Source: an uncultured Monoglobus sp.
Lineage (GTDB): Bacteria > Bacillota > Clostridia > Monoglobales > Monoglobaceae
Direction: 5' to 3'
Length of the DNA: 64,000 bases
Assembly: GCA_947628795.1 (NCBI GenBank)
Contig: CANRBF010000001.1
Coordinates: 202,560-266,559 of the forward strand
Below are positions 8,634 through 15,702 of this stretch, piece after piece. The notes below the pieces were generated by a model. The model was not told the DNA's origin. It saw nothing but the letters and a program-made list of their open reading frames with translations, and did not search any database. Position 1 is the first letter of the stretch, and each line of letters begins with the position of its first letter. Both the position numbers and the translations under genes were made by a program.

Positions 8634-8675
8634 ATATGAACAAATATAAACAAATATGAACAAATTATGAACAAG
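8634..8675 (+). repeat. Short tandem AACAAATATG-type repeat
   Basis: Four imperfect copies of a roughly 10-bp AT-rich unit (ATGAACAAAT, ATAAACAAAT, ATGAACAAAT, TATGAACAAG) lie directly before the ribosome site of the methyltransferase gene. Confidence 0.6.
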
Positions 8676-8693
8676 ATTGGGAGATAAACAGCT

Positions 8694-9443
8694 ATGACCG
8701 AATGGTTAACCAAAGAAAACGAGCGTATCGATGACCTATATCCGCTCGATTTGAAAATAATTCAGGACCCGACGCAGTTTTGTTTCGGGATAGACGCGGT
8801 GATCTTGGCGGATTTCGCGGCAAGATCCGTCAAAAAACGCGCGAAAGTGATGGACATGTGCGCCGGGAACGGGATAATAACGCTGCTGCTGACCCACAAA
8901 TCCGAGGCGGAACGCATCACCGCCCTTGAAATTCAGGAGGACGTGGCCGAGATGGCCGACCGTTCTATCCGCATGAACGGGCTTGAGGGCAGAGCCGAGA
9001 TGATCCGCGGCGATCTGAGACAGGCCCCCGAAATATTCGGCAGGGGAGTTTTCGACAATATAGTGTGCAATCCGCCATACAAAGAGAGCGGCGGAGGCCT
9101 TCGAAGCAAAAACCCGTCCGCCGCCATAGCGCGGCACGAGATAATGTGCAGCCTTGAGGACGTGATAAGCTCGGCCGCCGCGCTGCTTAAACCTCTCGGC
9201 AAGCTGAGCGTGATACACCGTCCCGAGCGGCTGGCCGACCTGCTTGCTTTAATGAAGCAAAACAAGATCGAGCCCAAGCGTCTGCGGGCGGTATATCCCT
9301 CATACAAAAAGGCGGCGTCGATGATCCTGGTCGAGGGCGCGAGAGGCGGCAGGCCCAAGCTTGTATGCGAGCCTCCCCTCTATATATATGAAGAAAACGG
9401 AGAATACACCGACGAGATCAATATAATATATGAAAGAAAATAA
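8694..9443 (+). CDS. TrmN6/YfiC-like SAM-dependent N6-adenine methyltransferase
   Basis: 249 residues with a class I methyltransferase fold: SAM motif DMCAGNGI at 54-61 and catalytic NPPY at 126-129, the signature of N6-adenine methyltransferases. The family (E. coli TrmN6, B. subtilis YabB) includes the enzyme making m6A37 in tRNA1(Val). In Bacillus the homologue also precedes rsmI, which supports this call; the exact RNA target is inferred. The start has a GGGAG site 10 bases upstream. Its stop codon overlaps the ribosome site of rsmI. Confidence 0.88.
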   Translation: MTEWLTKENERIDDLYPLDLKIIQDPTQFCFGIDAVILADFAARSVKKRAKVMDMCAGNGIITLLLTHKSEAERITALEIQEDVAEMADRSIRMNGLEGRAEMIRGDLRQAPEIFGRGVFDNIVCNPPYKESGGGLRSKNPSAAIARHEIMCSLEDVISSAAALLKPLGKLSVIHRPERLADLLALMKQNKIEPKRLRAVYPSYKKAASMILVEGARGGRPKLVCEPPLYIYEENGEYTDEINIIYERK

Positions 9444-9453
9444 GGAGAATATC

Positions 9454-10299
9454 ATGGAAAACAAATTCGGAAAACTGTATCTTTGCCCCACTCCCATCGG
9501 GAACCTGGGCGACATAACCGAAAGAACTCTAAAGACCCTTGAAAGCGTCGATCTTATCGCCGCCGAGGACACGAGGGTCAGCGTCAAGCTTTTGAACCGG
9601 TTCGGCATAAAAAAACCGCTCACCAGCTACTACGAGCACAACAAACGGGAAAAAGGCAGCTATCTTTTGGACAAGCTCAAAAGCGGGGAAAATATCGCGG
9701 TGGTGACCGACGCGGGCATGCCCGGAATATCCGATCCCGGCGAGGACATCGTGCGCCTGTGCCGCGAAAACGGCATAGAAGTCGAGGCCCTGCCGGGCGC
9801 CTGCGCCTTTGTCACCGCGCTGGTCTCATCGGGTCTGCCCACCGGAAGATTCACGTTTGAGGGATTTTTGTCGGTAAACAAAAAAAGCCGCCGCGAGCAT
9901 CTGGAAAGCCTCAAAGACGAGGCACGGACCATGATATTCTACGAGGCGCCACATAAGCTGCCCTACACCCTGCGCGATATGGCCGAGACCTTCGGCGGCG
10001 AACGTGAGATCGTTATAGCCCGGGAAATCACCAAAAAACACGAGGAATATCTGAGCCTGACCCTTGACGAGGCGATAAGTCATTTTGAGGAAACGCCGCC
10101 CAAAGGCGAGTTTGTGCTGATCATCCGAGGCGCCGAGCAAAAATCAGAGCCCACCGCAGCCGCGGCGGACGCGGAAACGCTTATCAAAGCCTGCATGGCG
10201 GAGAACATAAAAGGCAAGTCCATAGCCAAAATAGTTTCGGAAACTTTGGGGATCCCCAAAAACCAAGCCTATGCCATGTATCTTGAGCTTAACAAATAA
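9454..10299 (+). CDS. rsmI: 16S rRNA (cytidine(1402)-2'-O)-methyltransferase
   Basis: Methylates the ribose of C1402 in the 16S decoding centre. 281 residues from the ATG at 9454, chosen because TAAGGAG lies 6 bases before it; a frame-consistent ATG at 9430 overlaps the upstream gene and lacks a site. Signature segments of the tetrapyrrole-methylase fold are CPTPIGNLGDIT, AAEDTR, TDAGMPGISDPG and the C-terminal HTH-like KNQAYAMYLEL. Co-transcribed with the preceding methyltransferase. Confidence 0.96.
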   Translation: MENKFGKLYLCPTPIGNLGDITERTLKTLESVDLIAAEDTRVSVKLLNRFGIKKPLTSYYEHNKREKGSYLLDKLKSGENIAVVTDAGMPGISDPGEDIVRLCRENGIEVEALPGACAFVTALVSSGLPTGRFTFEGFLSVNKKSRREHLESLKDEARTMIFYEAPHKLPYTLRDMAETFGGEREIVIAREITKKHEEYLSLTLDEAISHFEETPPKGEFVLIIRGAEQKSEPTAAAADAETLIKACMAENIKGKSIAKIVSETLGIPKNQAYAMYLELNK

Positions 10300-10305
10300 A
10301 AATAA

Positions 10306-10345
10306 CCGCTTTCGTTTATGCCGAAATAAACGAAAGCGGATTTTT
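10306..10345. terminator. Bidirectional intrinsic terminator between rsmI and pgeF
   Basis: A 14-bp perfect stem (10306-10319 with 10326-10339) with a 6-base loop is followed by ATTTTT on the plus side and, reading leftward, by TTATTTTTATTT. It serves the convergent rsmI and rlmB-ymdB-pgeF transcripts. Confidence 0.9.
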
Positions 10346-11144
10346 ACTTTATCGCGATAAACGCCACCTGACGCCCGGTATGCTCCTTGTGGGTCCTGTA
10401 GGAATAATATTTGTCGGAATTGCAGATCGTGCATTCCTCCGAGACAAATATATTCTCTGGTCTGACGCCCTCGGCGGCTATCATGTCGCGGTTCGCCGCC
10501 CACAGATCCACATGGAACTTGTCGCTTAGCTTCGGGATCCTGTATTTTTCGTCAAAATTTTCTGCCGTCGCGCGGTCGACCTCAAAGCAGCACGGGCCTA
10601 TGCTCGGCCCTATCGCGGCGATGATATCGCACGGGTCGCAGCCGAATTTTTCGCGCATCAGGCGCACGGTTTTTCCCCCGATATTTTGGGCTGTGCCGCG
10701 CCATCCCGCGTGGGACGCGGCGGCGATTTTTTTCACCGGGTCGCACAGCAGCAGCGGCACGCAGTCGGCGGTGAAAATTATCAGCGCGACACCCCTCTCG
10801 GCGGTGATCAGCCCGTCGGTGTCGCGAATGTCGCTATCCACCTGAAAAATACCCTTGCCGCAGTCGGCGCTCGTGACGATCCTTATATTATCGGTATGGG
10901 TCTGGCGGGCGCACACCGCGCGCCTTATGTCAAAGCCCATATCCTCGGCCAGCAGCTTGTAGTTTTCAAGCACGCTTTCGGGCTCGTCGCCCACGCGGAA
11001 TCCGAAGTTGAAGCCCTCGATCCTGCCGCGGCTCACTCCGCCGCTCCGCCGCGTAAAGCCGTTAAAAAAGCCCGAATCGCTCATTTTTTTGAGCGCGATG
11101 CAGCTCCTGTCGGCATTTTTTATCTCGTAAAATTCTTTGTTCAT
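10344..11144 (-). CDS. pgeF: Peptidoglycan editing factor / YfiH-type purine nucleoside phosphorylase
   Basis: 266 residues of the multicopper-oxidase-like YfiH (DUF152) family. The zinc/copper ligands are seen in QTH (81-83), ADCVP (C128) and HAGWRGT (H145). Members cleave purine nucleosides by phosphorolysis and in E. coli keep L-Ser out of the peptidoglycan stem; which role applies here is unknown. GGGAGAG precedes the ATG. Last gene of rlmB-ymdB-pgeF, one base after ymdB. Confidence 0.9.
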   Translation of the reverse strand: MNKEFYEIKNADRSCIALKKMSDSGFFNGFTRRSGGVSRGRIEGFNFGFRVGDEPESVLENYKLLAEDMGFDIRRAVCARQTHTDNIRIVTSADCGKGIFQVDSDIRDTDGLITAERGVALIIFTADCVPLLLCDPVKKIAAASHAGWRGTAQNIGGKTVRLMREKFGCDPCDIIAAIGPSIGPCCFEVDRATAENFDEKYRIPKLSDKFHVDLWAANRDMIAAEGVRPENIFVSEECTICNSDKYYSYRTHKEHTGRQVAFIAIK

Positions 11145-11145
11145 A

Positions 11146-11928
11146 TCACTGCTCTCCCTCGATGTTCACCCGATGCACAGCGGTGACTTTTTTCGTCCTG
11201 TTGTCGATGTCGAACACGCAGCCGCTGAGCCGCACCTCTCCCTCGGTCTCCTTCATGAACTTCACGCGCTTGCCCGATTTCATAAAATAGTCGAGCACTA
11301 TGTCTATCTTTGTGCCGATTATCGAGTTCTTGATGCCGGTCATGCCGAGGTCAGAGATAAAGCCCGTACCTTTCGGCAGTATCTGCTCGTCGGCGGTCTG
11401 CACGTGGGTGTGGGTACCGAACACGATCTGGGCGCGGCCGTCCAGAAAATGTCCCATCGCCAGCCGCTCGCTGGTCGCCTCGGCGTGCATATCCACGATT
11501 ATAATATCGCTGTCGATTTTTTTGAGCGCAGCGTTCACCGCGTGGAACGGGCAGTCGGCGGGCGCCATATTGACCCTGCCCACTAAGTTTATGACCGCGA
11601 CCGTGGCGTATCCCATGTCGATCTCCACGTATCCCCGACCCTCCATCTCGGGGGGGAAATTCAACGGCCGCACAAGGCGCCGATTTTCCTCTACGGCTAT
11701 CTCGCCGTTTTTGCAGCTGAACGTGTGGTTGCCCATCGTGATAACGTCAACGCCTCTGTCTATCAGGCGGTCGGCTATCTCCGGATTTATGCCGTTGGTC
11801 TCGGCGGCGTTCTCGGCGTTCGCCACCACAAAGTCTATGTTAAACCTGCCGCGTATCTTGTTCAGGTTGCGCTCCACATACTCCCTGCCGCTTCTTCCCA
11901 CTATATCGCCTATCGCAAGTATTCTCAT
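11146..11928 (-). CDS. ymdB: YmdB-family calcineurin-like phosphodiesterase
   Basis: 260 residues beginning MRILAIGDIVGRSGREYV, with NAENAAETNGI, MGNHTFS, DMHAEATSE and GTHTHVQTAD supplying the two-metal site of the TIGR00282 metallophosphoesterases. Bacillus YmdB hydrolyses 2',3'-cyclic nucleotides and affects biofilm and motility switching. The start overlaps rlmB by 4 bases (ATGA), so translation is coupled. Confidence 0.9.
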   Translation of the reverse strand: MRILAIGDIVGRSGREYVERNLNKIRGRFNIDFVVANAENAAETNGINPEIADRLIDRGVDVITMGNHTFSCKNGEIAVEENRRLVRPLNFPPEMEGRGYVEIDMGYATVAVINLVGRVNMAPADCPFHAVNAALKKIDSDIIIVDMHAEATSERLAMGHFLDGRAQIVFGTHTHVQTADEQILPKGTGFISDLGMTGIKNSIIGTKIDIVLDYFMKSGKRVKFMKETEGEVRLSGCVFDIDNRTKKVTAVHRVNIEGEQ

Positions 11929-12713
11929 AATAATCTCTCCTGTTTCTTGATTCTTTGCCGCACCGTCTCATAAAGCAAAACTCCCGCGGCAACCGACGCG
12001 TTCAGCGATTCCGCCTCTCCGAGCATCGGTATCTTGACTAAAAAATCGCAGCTCTCGCGGACGATTCGGCTCATGCCCGCACCCTCGCTGCCGACGACGA
12101 TCCCCAGCGGACCCGACAGGTCGCTTTCAAAACAACTTCGCTCGGCCGAAAGATCGGTCCCGGCTATCCACAGCCCGCGCTTTTTGAGCTTTTCTATAGC
12201 GGACGTCAGATTGGTCGCCTTGGCGACAAGCGTGTACTCAACTGCTCCCGCGCTGACCTTCGCCACCGTGGCGGTCAGCTGCGCGCTGCGGTTCTTGGGA
12301 ATGATCACGCCGTGAGCTCCCGCGGCGTTGGCTGTCCTGATTATGCTTCCCAAATTGTGGGGGTCGGTGATCCCGTCGCAGATAACCACAAAGGGCGGCT
12401 CGCCCCGCTCCTCGGCTCGGCGCAGTATATCCTCGATCTCGGCGTAGGCGTGAGCCGCCGCCAACGCAGCCACGCCCTGATGATTGGCGCCTCCGCACAT
12501 TTTGTCGAGCCTGCGCGCGTCGGCAAAGTCATACCGCACGCCGCCGCTCTTGGCGAGGTTTTTGATCTTTTTTATCGCGGGATGGTTCAGCCCGTCCTGA
12601 ATGTATATTCGGTCTATGGCGCGCCCGGCGCTTAAAGCCTCGATAACCGGATTCCTGCCGTATATGATATCGGTTCTGTCGCTTCCGCCCGCTCCCTCGT
12701 TACGGTTCCGCAT
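11925..12713 (-). CDS. rlmB: TrmH-family 23S rRNA (guanosine-2'-O-)-methyltransferase
   Basis: 262 residues with an N-terminal L30e-like substrate-binding part (IIYGRNPVIEAL) and a SpoU knot: DPHNLGSIIRTANAAGAHG, VVGSEGAGMSR and IPMLGEAESLNASVAAG, motifs 1 to 3. RlmB methylates G2251 of 23S rRNA; the target is inferred from the family. In many Clostridia rlmB follows cysS/mrnC, but here it heads its own operon. Confidence 0.88.
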   Translation of the reverse strand: MRNRNEGAGGSDRTDIIYGRNPVIEALSAGRAIDRIYIQDGLNHPAIKKIKNLAKSGGVRYDFADARRLDKMCGGANHQGVAALAAAHAYAEIEDILRRAEERGEPPFVVICDGITDPHNLGSIIRTANAAGAHGVIIPKNRSAQLTATVAKVSAGAVEYTLVAKATNLTSAIEKLKKRGLWIAGTDLSAERSCFESDLSGPLGIVVGSEGAGMSRIVRESCDFLVKIPMLGEAESLNASVAAGVLLYETVRQRIKKQERLL

Positions 12714-12747
12714 AATAATTACCTCTTATCTGTTATTCTATGCACTG

Positions 12748-12776
12748 AGTATAACACAAAGTCGAAAATAATTCAA
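12748..12776 (-). promoter_or_regulatory. SigA promoter of rlmB-ymdB-pgeF
   Basis: Minus strand -35 TTGAAT (12771-12776), 17-base spacer, -10 TATACT (12748-12753), about 35 bases before the rlmB start. Confidence 0.75.
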
Positions 12777-12800
12777 TACGGCAAAAATTAATTTTTCATA

Positions 12801-12825
12801 TTAAAACCGGCGGATACCCTCCGCC
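12801..12825 (-). terminator. Intrinsic terminator after hicB
   Basis: Minus strand GGCGGA-GGGTA-TCCGCC (12809-12825) followed by GGTTTTAA. The stem is short (6 bp) but GC-only except one pair. Confidence 0.55.
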
Positions 12826-12842
12826 CGCTATAAAGTTTTCGC

Positions 12843-13178
12843 CTATCTTGAAACATATTCCCTTATCGCCTGTTCCACGGTCGAATTCAATGTTCTGTTA
12901 TGAGCCGCGGCGTAGATCGCCAAACTCTTGTGAAGCGCGGGCGATATCCTGACATTGAAGCTCCCCTTGTAGGTCTTTTGCGGCTCCTCGCCGTTTTCCT
13001 CGCACATTAAAAGATAATCGTCGACCGCGTCCTCAAAATCGGCCTTGAGCTCGGAAACGCTCTCGCCCTCGTAAGAAATCAGACCGTTTATTCCGATAAC
13101 TTTTCCGTATAAAATATTATCATCAGCCGAATATTCGACCGTTCCGTAATAGTCCTTATATTCTAAAATATTATTCAT
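12843..13178 (-). CDS. hicB: HicB-type antitoxin
   Basis: 111 residues. The N-terminal part (EYSADDNILYGKVIGINGLI, then SYEGESVSELKADFEDAVDD) is the partial RNase-H-like HicB fold that caps the toxin. The C-terminal part (FNVRISPALHKSLAIYAAAH, then NRTLNSTVEQAIREYVS) is a ribbon-helix-helix DNA-binding domain. The ATG overlaps the hicA stop (ATGA, 13175-13178), giving coupled translation. Antitoxins of this type repress their own promoter; a 19-bp dyad overlapping the -35 box is a candidate operator. Confidence 0.88.
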   Translation of the reverse strand: MNNILEYKDYYGTVEYSADDNILYGKVIGINGLISYEGESVSELKADFEDAVDDYLLMCEENGEEPQKTYKGSFNVRISPALHKSLAIYAAAHNRTLNSTVEQAIREYVSR

Positions 13179-13426
13179 ATCAGATCCTCCTTTTCAAGAA
13201 TTTCAATAATCTGCTTGATTTGATATTTAAGAAGCTCGTTCCTAGGGTGCGGCTTGTGGAGCATAATAGGAATTCCGTTTCTGACAAATTTGACTCTCGA
13301 ACCGCCGGTCTTTCCCTTATTGTTCATTTTAACGCCGAGCAGTTCAAGAAGCGTCCGCATTTCTTCAAACGTGAAATCGGCCGGCATACTTTTAAGCCTT
13401 AAAATTAATTTTTCTTTCTTGCTCAT
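13175..13426 (-). CDS. hicA: HicA-type mRNA interferase toxin
   Basis: 83 residues from the ATG at 13424-13426, chosen because GGAGG lies 7 bases upstream; an ATG two codons earlier is only 1 base from the site. The fold is the small dsRBD-like HicA domain (FTFEEMRTLLELLGVKMNNK). Classic HicA carries a catalytic His in GSH; here the equivalent position reads GGSRVKF, and conserved histidines occur later in MLHKPHPRNELLKYQ. This is the GSR-variant subfamily. Toxin upstream of antitoxin is the usual hicAB order. Confidence 0.85.
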   Translation of the reverse strand: MSKKEKLILRLKSMPADFTFEEMRTLLELLGVKMNNKGKTGGSRVKFVRNGIPIMLHKPHPRNELLKYQIKQIIEILEKEDLI

Positions 13427-13444
13427 TTTCATTCCTCCGCTTTT

Positions 13445-13473
13445 ATTATAACATATTTAAAAGCAAAATGCAA
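13445..13473 (-). promoter_or_regulatory. hicAB promoter
   Basis: Minus strand -35 TTGCAT (13468-13473), 17-base spacer, -10 TATAAT (13445-13450), about 15 bases before the ribosome site. The same -35/-10 pair occurs at the RelB/PIN module (48000-48028). Confidence 0.8.
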
Positions 13474-13488
13474 CTAATTTTTAGTCGC
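13470..13488. promoter_or_regulatory. Candidate HicB operator dyad
   Basis: An inverted repeat GCAACTAA-TTT-TTAGTCGC with 7 of 8 positions complementary covers the -35 element. Ribbon-helix-helix antitoxins typically bind such dyads; this assignment is inference. Confidence 0.5.
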
Positions 13489-13524
13489 TTTTAGCGTTAT
13501 ATATGCTGCCACATTTTATAGAGC

Positions 13525-13553
13525 CAGAGAAAAGGCGCCCCGCGGGGCGCCTT
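13525..13553 (-). terminator. Intrinsic terminator of the secreted-protein gene
   Basis: A perfect 22-bp palindrome AAGGCGCCCC/GGGGCGCCTT around GC (13532-13553) is followed leftward by TTCTC. The stem is very strong; the U-tract is short. Confidence 0.65.
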
Positions 13554-13583
13554 GCGTATTTATTGGGAAGATTTATTTTTTTC

Positions 13584-15212
13584 TTATTTAAAGCTTATTT
13601 CTTTTGTCTCGGATAAAGGCTCTGCCGAGCTGAAATCGCTCCAAACAAAGGCTTTTATCGAGCCGATCTTCCGGGTCTGAGGCGGGATGTTGAATCCGAA
13701 AGAATAATCATAATCGGGCGCGAAATCGGCGCGCACATAGTCGATATTCAGCAGTATGCCCTCCTCGTTATATACCGCGACGAAAATATAATCCTTTGAG
13801 CTTTCGGCCTTCAGCTTTTTGAGCGTGACTTCCGCCTCAAAGCTTCCGTTTTCGGGCGGCGCCTCAAGCTTTTCGCCGGCCTGTGTGAGTATGGACAGAC
13901 CGCCGATCTCATACGGATGATCCTCGGGCTTGTCGGTCGGCTGCGGCTCGGCTGTCGCCGAGGGAGACGGCGCACCGCTCGCATCCGGCTCGGCTGTCGC
14001 CGACGGCATGGGCGATGACGTCACATCCGGCGCCGCTGTCGCCGTGGGTATGGGCGATGATGTCTCATCTGGCTCATTTGTCGGTTCGGGCTCATTGCCG
14101 ATATCCACTCGCTCATAGCTCGCGTTGCCGCTTGTGTCAACGGCGCAGATCACTATGGATCTATCCGTTTTTATAGTTCCGCCGGAAGCCGAGATCGGTT
14201 TTCTCTCTGTCAGGAAAAATTCATCCGTGCCGTTGTCGGACCTGCCTATCTGTTTAAGCTCAACATCGGCATAATCTATTCTCGCTATGCCGATATTATC
14301 CGCGGCTGTCACCTTTATTTCCGACGGTTCATTTTCGGACGCGGGTATTGTCACGTCAAAGTCGATCTCGGGCGGCTTGGTGTCGACTTGAGACGGTTTT
14401 GACAGTTCCTTCGTCACAACCGTGTATTTTCCCTCGGAATCTTCGATGAACAGCTTGTATGAGCCGGTATATTTTAAGTTATACGCGCCGTTTTCATCGG
14501 GCTTTACCTCAAGTCCGGAGTTTATGAAGCTGTCCATCAGCTTTGAGATCATATCATCGTATTGGGCGTTGCAATAGTCGGGCGGCAAAGATTCCGGCCA
14601 TGAACCGGGCGGCAGCAGATAATCTTTTACGAGAGCGTAACGCTTTATCGTCTTTCCCTTGCCGCACTCCATATTCCTGATCGAGGCCGAAGCGATCGTA
14701 TCCTTTGAATAATCTCCGAAGTTTTTGAACTCAATATCCGCCATGGGACGCTCTGTTTCTATCTCGTTTATGTCAACCCTCTTTATAAACTGCGGCGCTC
14801 CGCTCGTATCGGATATCCAGCCGCAGAATATGTATGTGCCGTTTAAACAAATATCAAGGTCAAACCTGATCTTATAGCTTCCGCCATACCATTCGGACTG
14901 TTTTGTTATCAAATTTTCTTTTTCTTTGTTGTCGGCGTAAACTTGATTTAAATCCGCGCCGCTTTCAAGCTCTTCAACTCTGAGCCACGACGCTTTTATA
15001 AAACGATCCGCGGGGTACGCGCCCGACGTCTGCGTTCCGCTGTCAAATACCGCTTGAAGCGTGAACGGGTGCATTGTGTAGACATAACCGAGGCTGCTGC
15101 CGTGCCTCACCGTGACAGAAAGACTCGGCGCGACATCTTCCGCGAACGCGAGCGGCGCCGAGGCGGCGAATATCATAAGCGCCGCCAAAATTAAACCGAT
15201 AAATTTTTTCAT
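13584..15212 (-). CDS. Secreted protein with Pro/Thr-rich spacer and C-terminal WSD-type domain
   Basis: 542 residues. A signal peptide occupies about 1-24 (MKKFIGLILAALMIFAASA, then PLAFA). The body (25-370) has several beta-rich segments, including two Ig/CARDB-like stretches ending in phrases such as YKIRFDLDICLNGTYIF and ITVTAADNIGIARIDYAD-like sequence; I do not recognise it further. A 57-residue spacer rich in P, T, S, A and E (about 371-428) contains repeated SATAEPDAS-like units. The C-terminal part (430-542; FVAVYNEEGILL and IKAFVWSDFSSAEPL) matches the end of the LRR protein at 45129-46886. GGAGGG precedes the ATG. Three candidate promoters lie upstream, next to the LytTR system, which may regulate it. 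Confidence 0.7.
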   Translation of the reverse strand: MKKFIGLILAALMIFAASAPLAFAEDVAPSLSVTVRHGSSLGYVYTMHPFTLQAVFDSGTQTSGAYPADRFIKASWLRVEELESGADLNQVYADNKEKENLITKQSEWYGGSYKIRFDLDICLNGTYIFCGWISDTSGAPQFIKRVDINEIETERPMADIEFKNFGDYSKDTIASASIRNMECGKGKTIKRYALVKDYLLPPGSWPESLPPDYCNAQYDDMISKLMDSFINSGLEVKPDENGAYNLKYTGSYKLFIEDSEGKYTVVTKELSKPSQVDTKPPEIDFDVTIPASENEPSEIKVTAADNIGIARIDYADVELKQIGRSDNGTDEFFLTERKPISASGGTIKTDRSIVICAVDTSGNASYERVDIGNEPEPTNEPDETSSPIPTATAAPDVTSSPMPSATAEPDASGAPSPSATAEPQPTDKPEDHPYEIGGLSILTQAGEKLEAPPENGSFEAEVTLKKLKAESSKDYIFVAVYNEEGILLNIDYVRADFAPDYDYSFGFNIPPQTRKIGSIKAFVWSDFSSAEPLSETKEISFK

Positions 15213-15273
15213 TTTAGTTCCCTCCGTTTGTATATATTAATTATTTATTATTAAACAAAACCTTGTGTTTCAA

Positions 15274-15363
15274 GCATAGCGCCTGCGCTTTTTTCACAAA
15301 ATAATTATAACACAAAAATAATCGAAACTTTTTTCATGTAATAATTAGGCCGTTTCGTGTAAT
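15274..15363 (-). promoter_or_regulatory. Tandem promoter unit P1 with 21-bp direct repeat
   Basis: Repeats CATGTAAT (15335-15342) and CGTGTAAT (15356-15363) begin 21 bases apart. A -10 TATAAT sits at 15304-15309, 25 bases beyond the repeats and without a good -35. A second -35/-10 set, TTGTGA-15-TATGCT (15295-15300, 15274-15279), is homologous to the boxes of P2 and P3. This unit is nearest to the secreted-protein gene. Confidence 0.45.
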
Positions 15364-15423
15364 TTTTAAGCCGATCTATATTTTGCGGTTATCATTTTTA
15401 TATAAAAAATGTCTTATGTCTCA

Positions 15424-15488
15424 AGTATAGCGCCTTGCGCTTTTTTGTCAACGGCTGTATCGTGAACTACCGTTTTATATCGTGAACT
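15424..15488 (-). promoter_or_regulatory. Tandem promoter unit P2 with 20-bp direct repeat
   Basis: Minus strand: -35 TTGACA (15446-15451), 16-base spacer, -10 TATACT (15424-15429). Directly upstream lie two copies of AGTTCACGATA (15478-15488 and 15458-15468 on the plus numbering), exactly 20 bases apart. The copy nearest the promoter ends 6 bases before the -35 box. The spacing of about two helical turns is what LytTR regulators need for paired sites. Confidence 0.55.
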
Positions 15489-15626
15489 GCATATTTTACA
15501 ATATCTAAAGCGCGAAGATCGGGGGCTCTCTTAGGATGTGATATGCCTTTGATATATCTTTTGTGATTTTAAAAAAGCGCCATACATTGAGATATTCGGG
15601 GCTCGGTTACTGACCCTTATATCTCA

Positions 15627-15702
15627 AGTATGGCACCTTGTATTTAATTTGTCAACCCGATTTGCAGCATCGGTCGTATATCTGCAACATCGGTCAAATA
15701 TT
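15627..15702 (-). promoter_or_regulatory. Tandem promoter unit P3 with 20-bp direct repeat
   Basis: Minus strand: -35 TTGACA (15650-15655), 17-base spacer, -10 CATACT (15627-15632). Two 20-bp repeats (15663-15682 and 15683-15702), both containing CCGATG(T/C)TGCA, abut the promoter with 7 bases between. The distal repeat overlaps the stop codon of the sensor kinase gene. An inverted, degenerate copy of the -10 region (about 15577-15597) faces it. Confidence 0.5.

Noticed and set aside
8424..8663. 79-codon minus-strand frame in the 8.1-8.7 kb gap
   Set aside because: No ribosome site, odd composition rich in F/Y/C, and it overlaps the AT-rich tandem repeat. Not supported as a gene.
15560..15640. 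AgrD-like peptide gene between the tandem promoters
   Set aside because: The best frame is 18 codons (MYGAFLKSQKIYQRHITS) without a ribosome site and without the Cys-centred AgrD motif.
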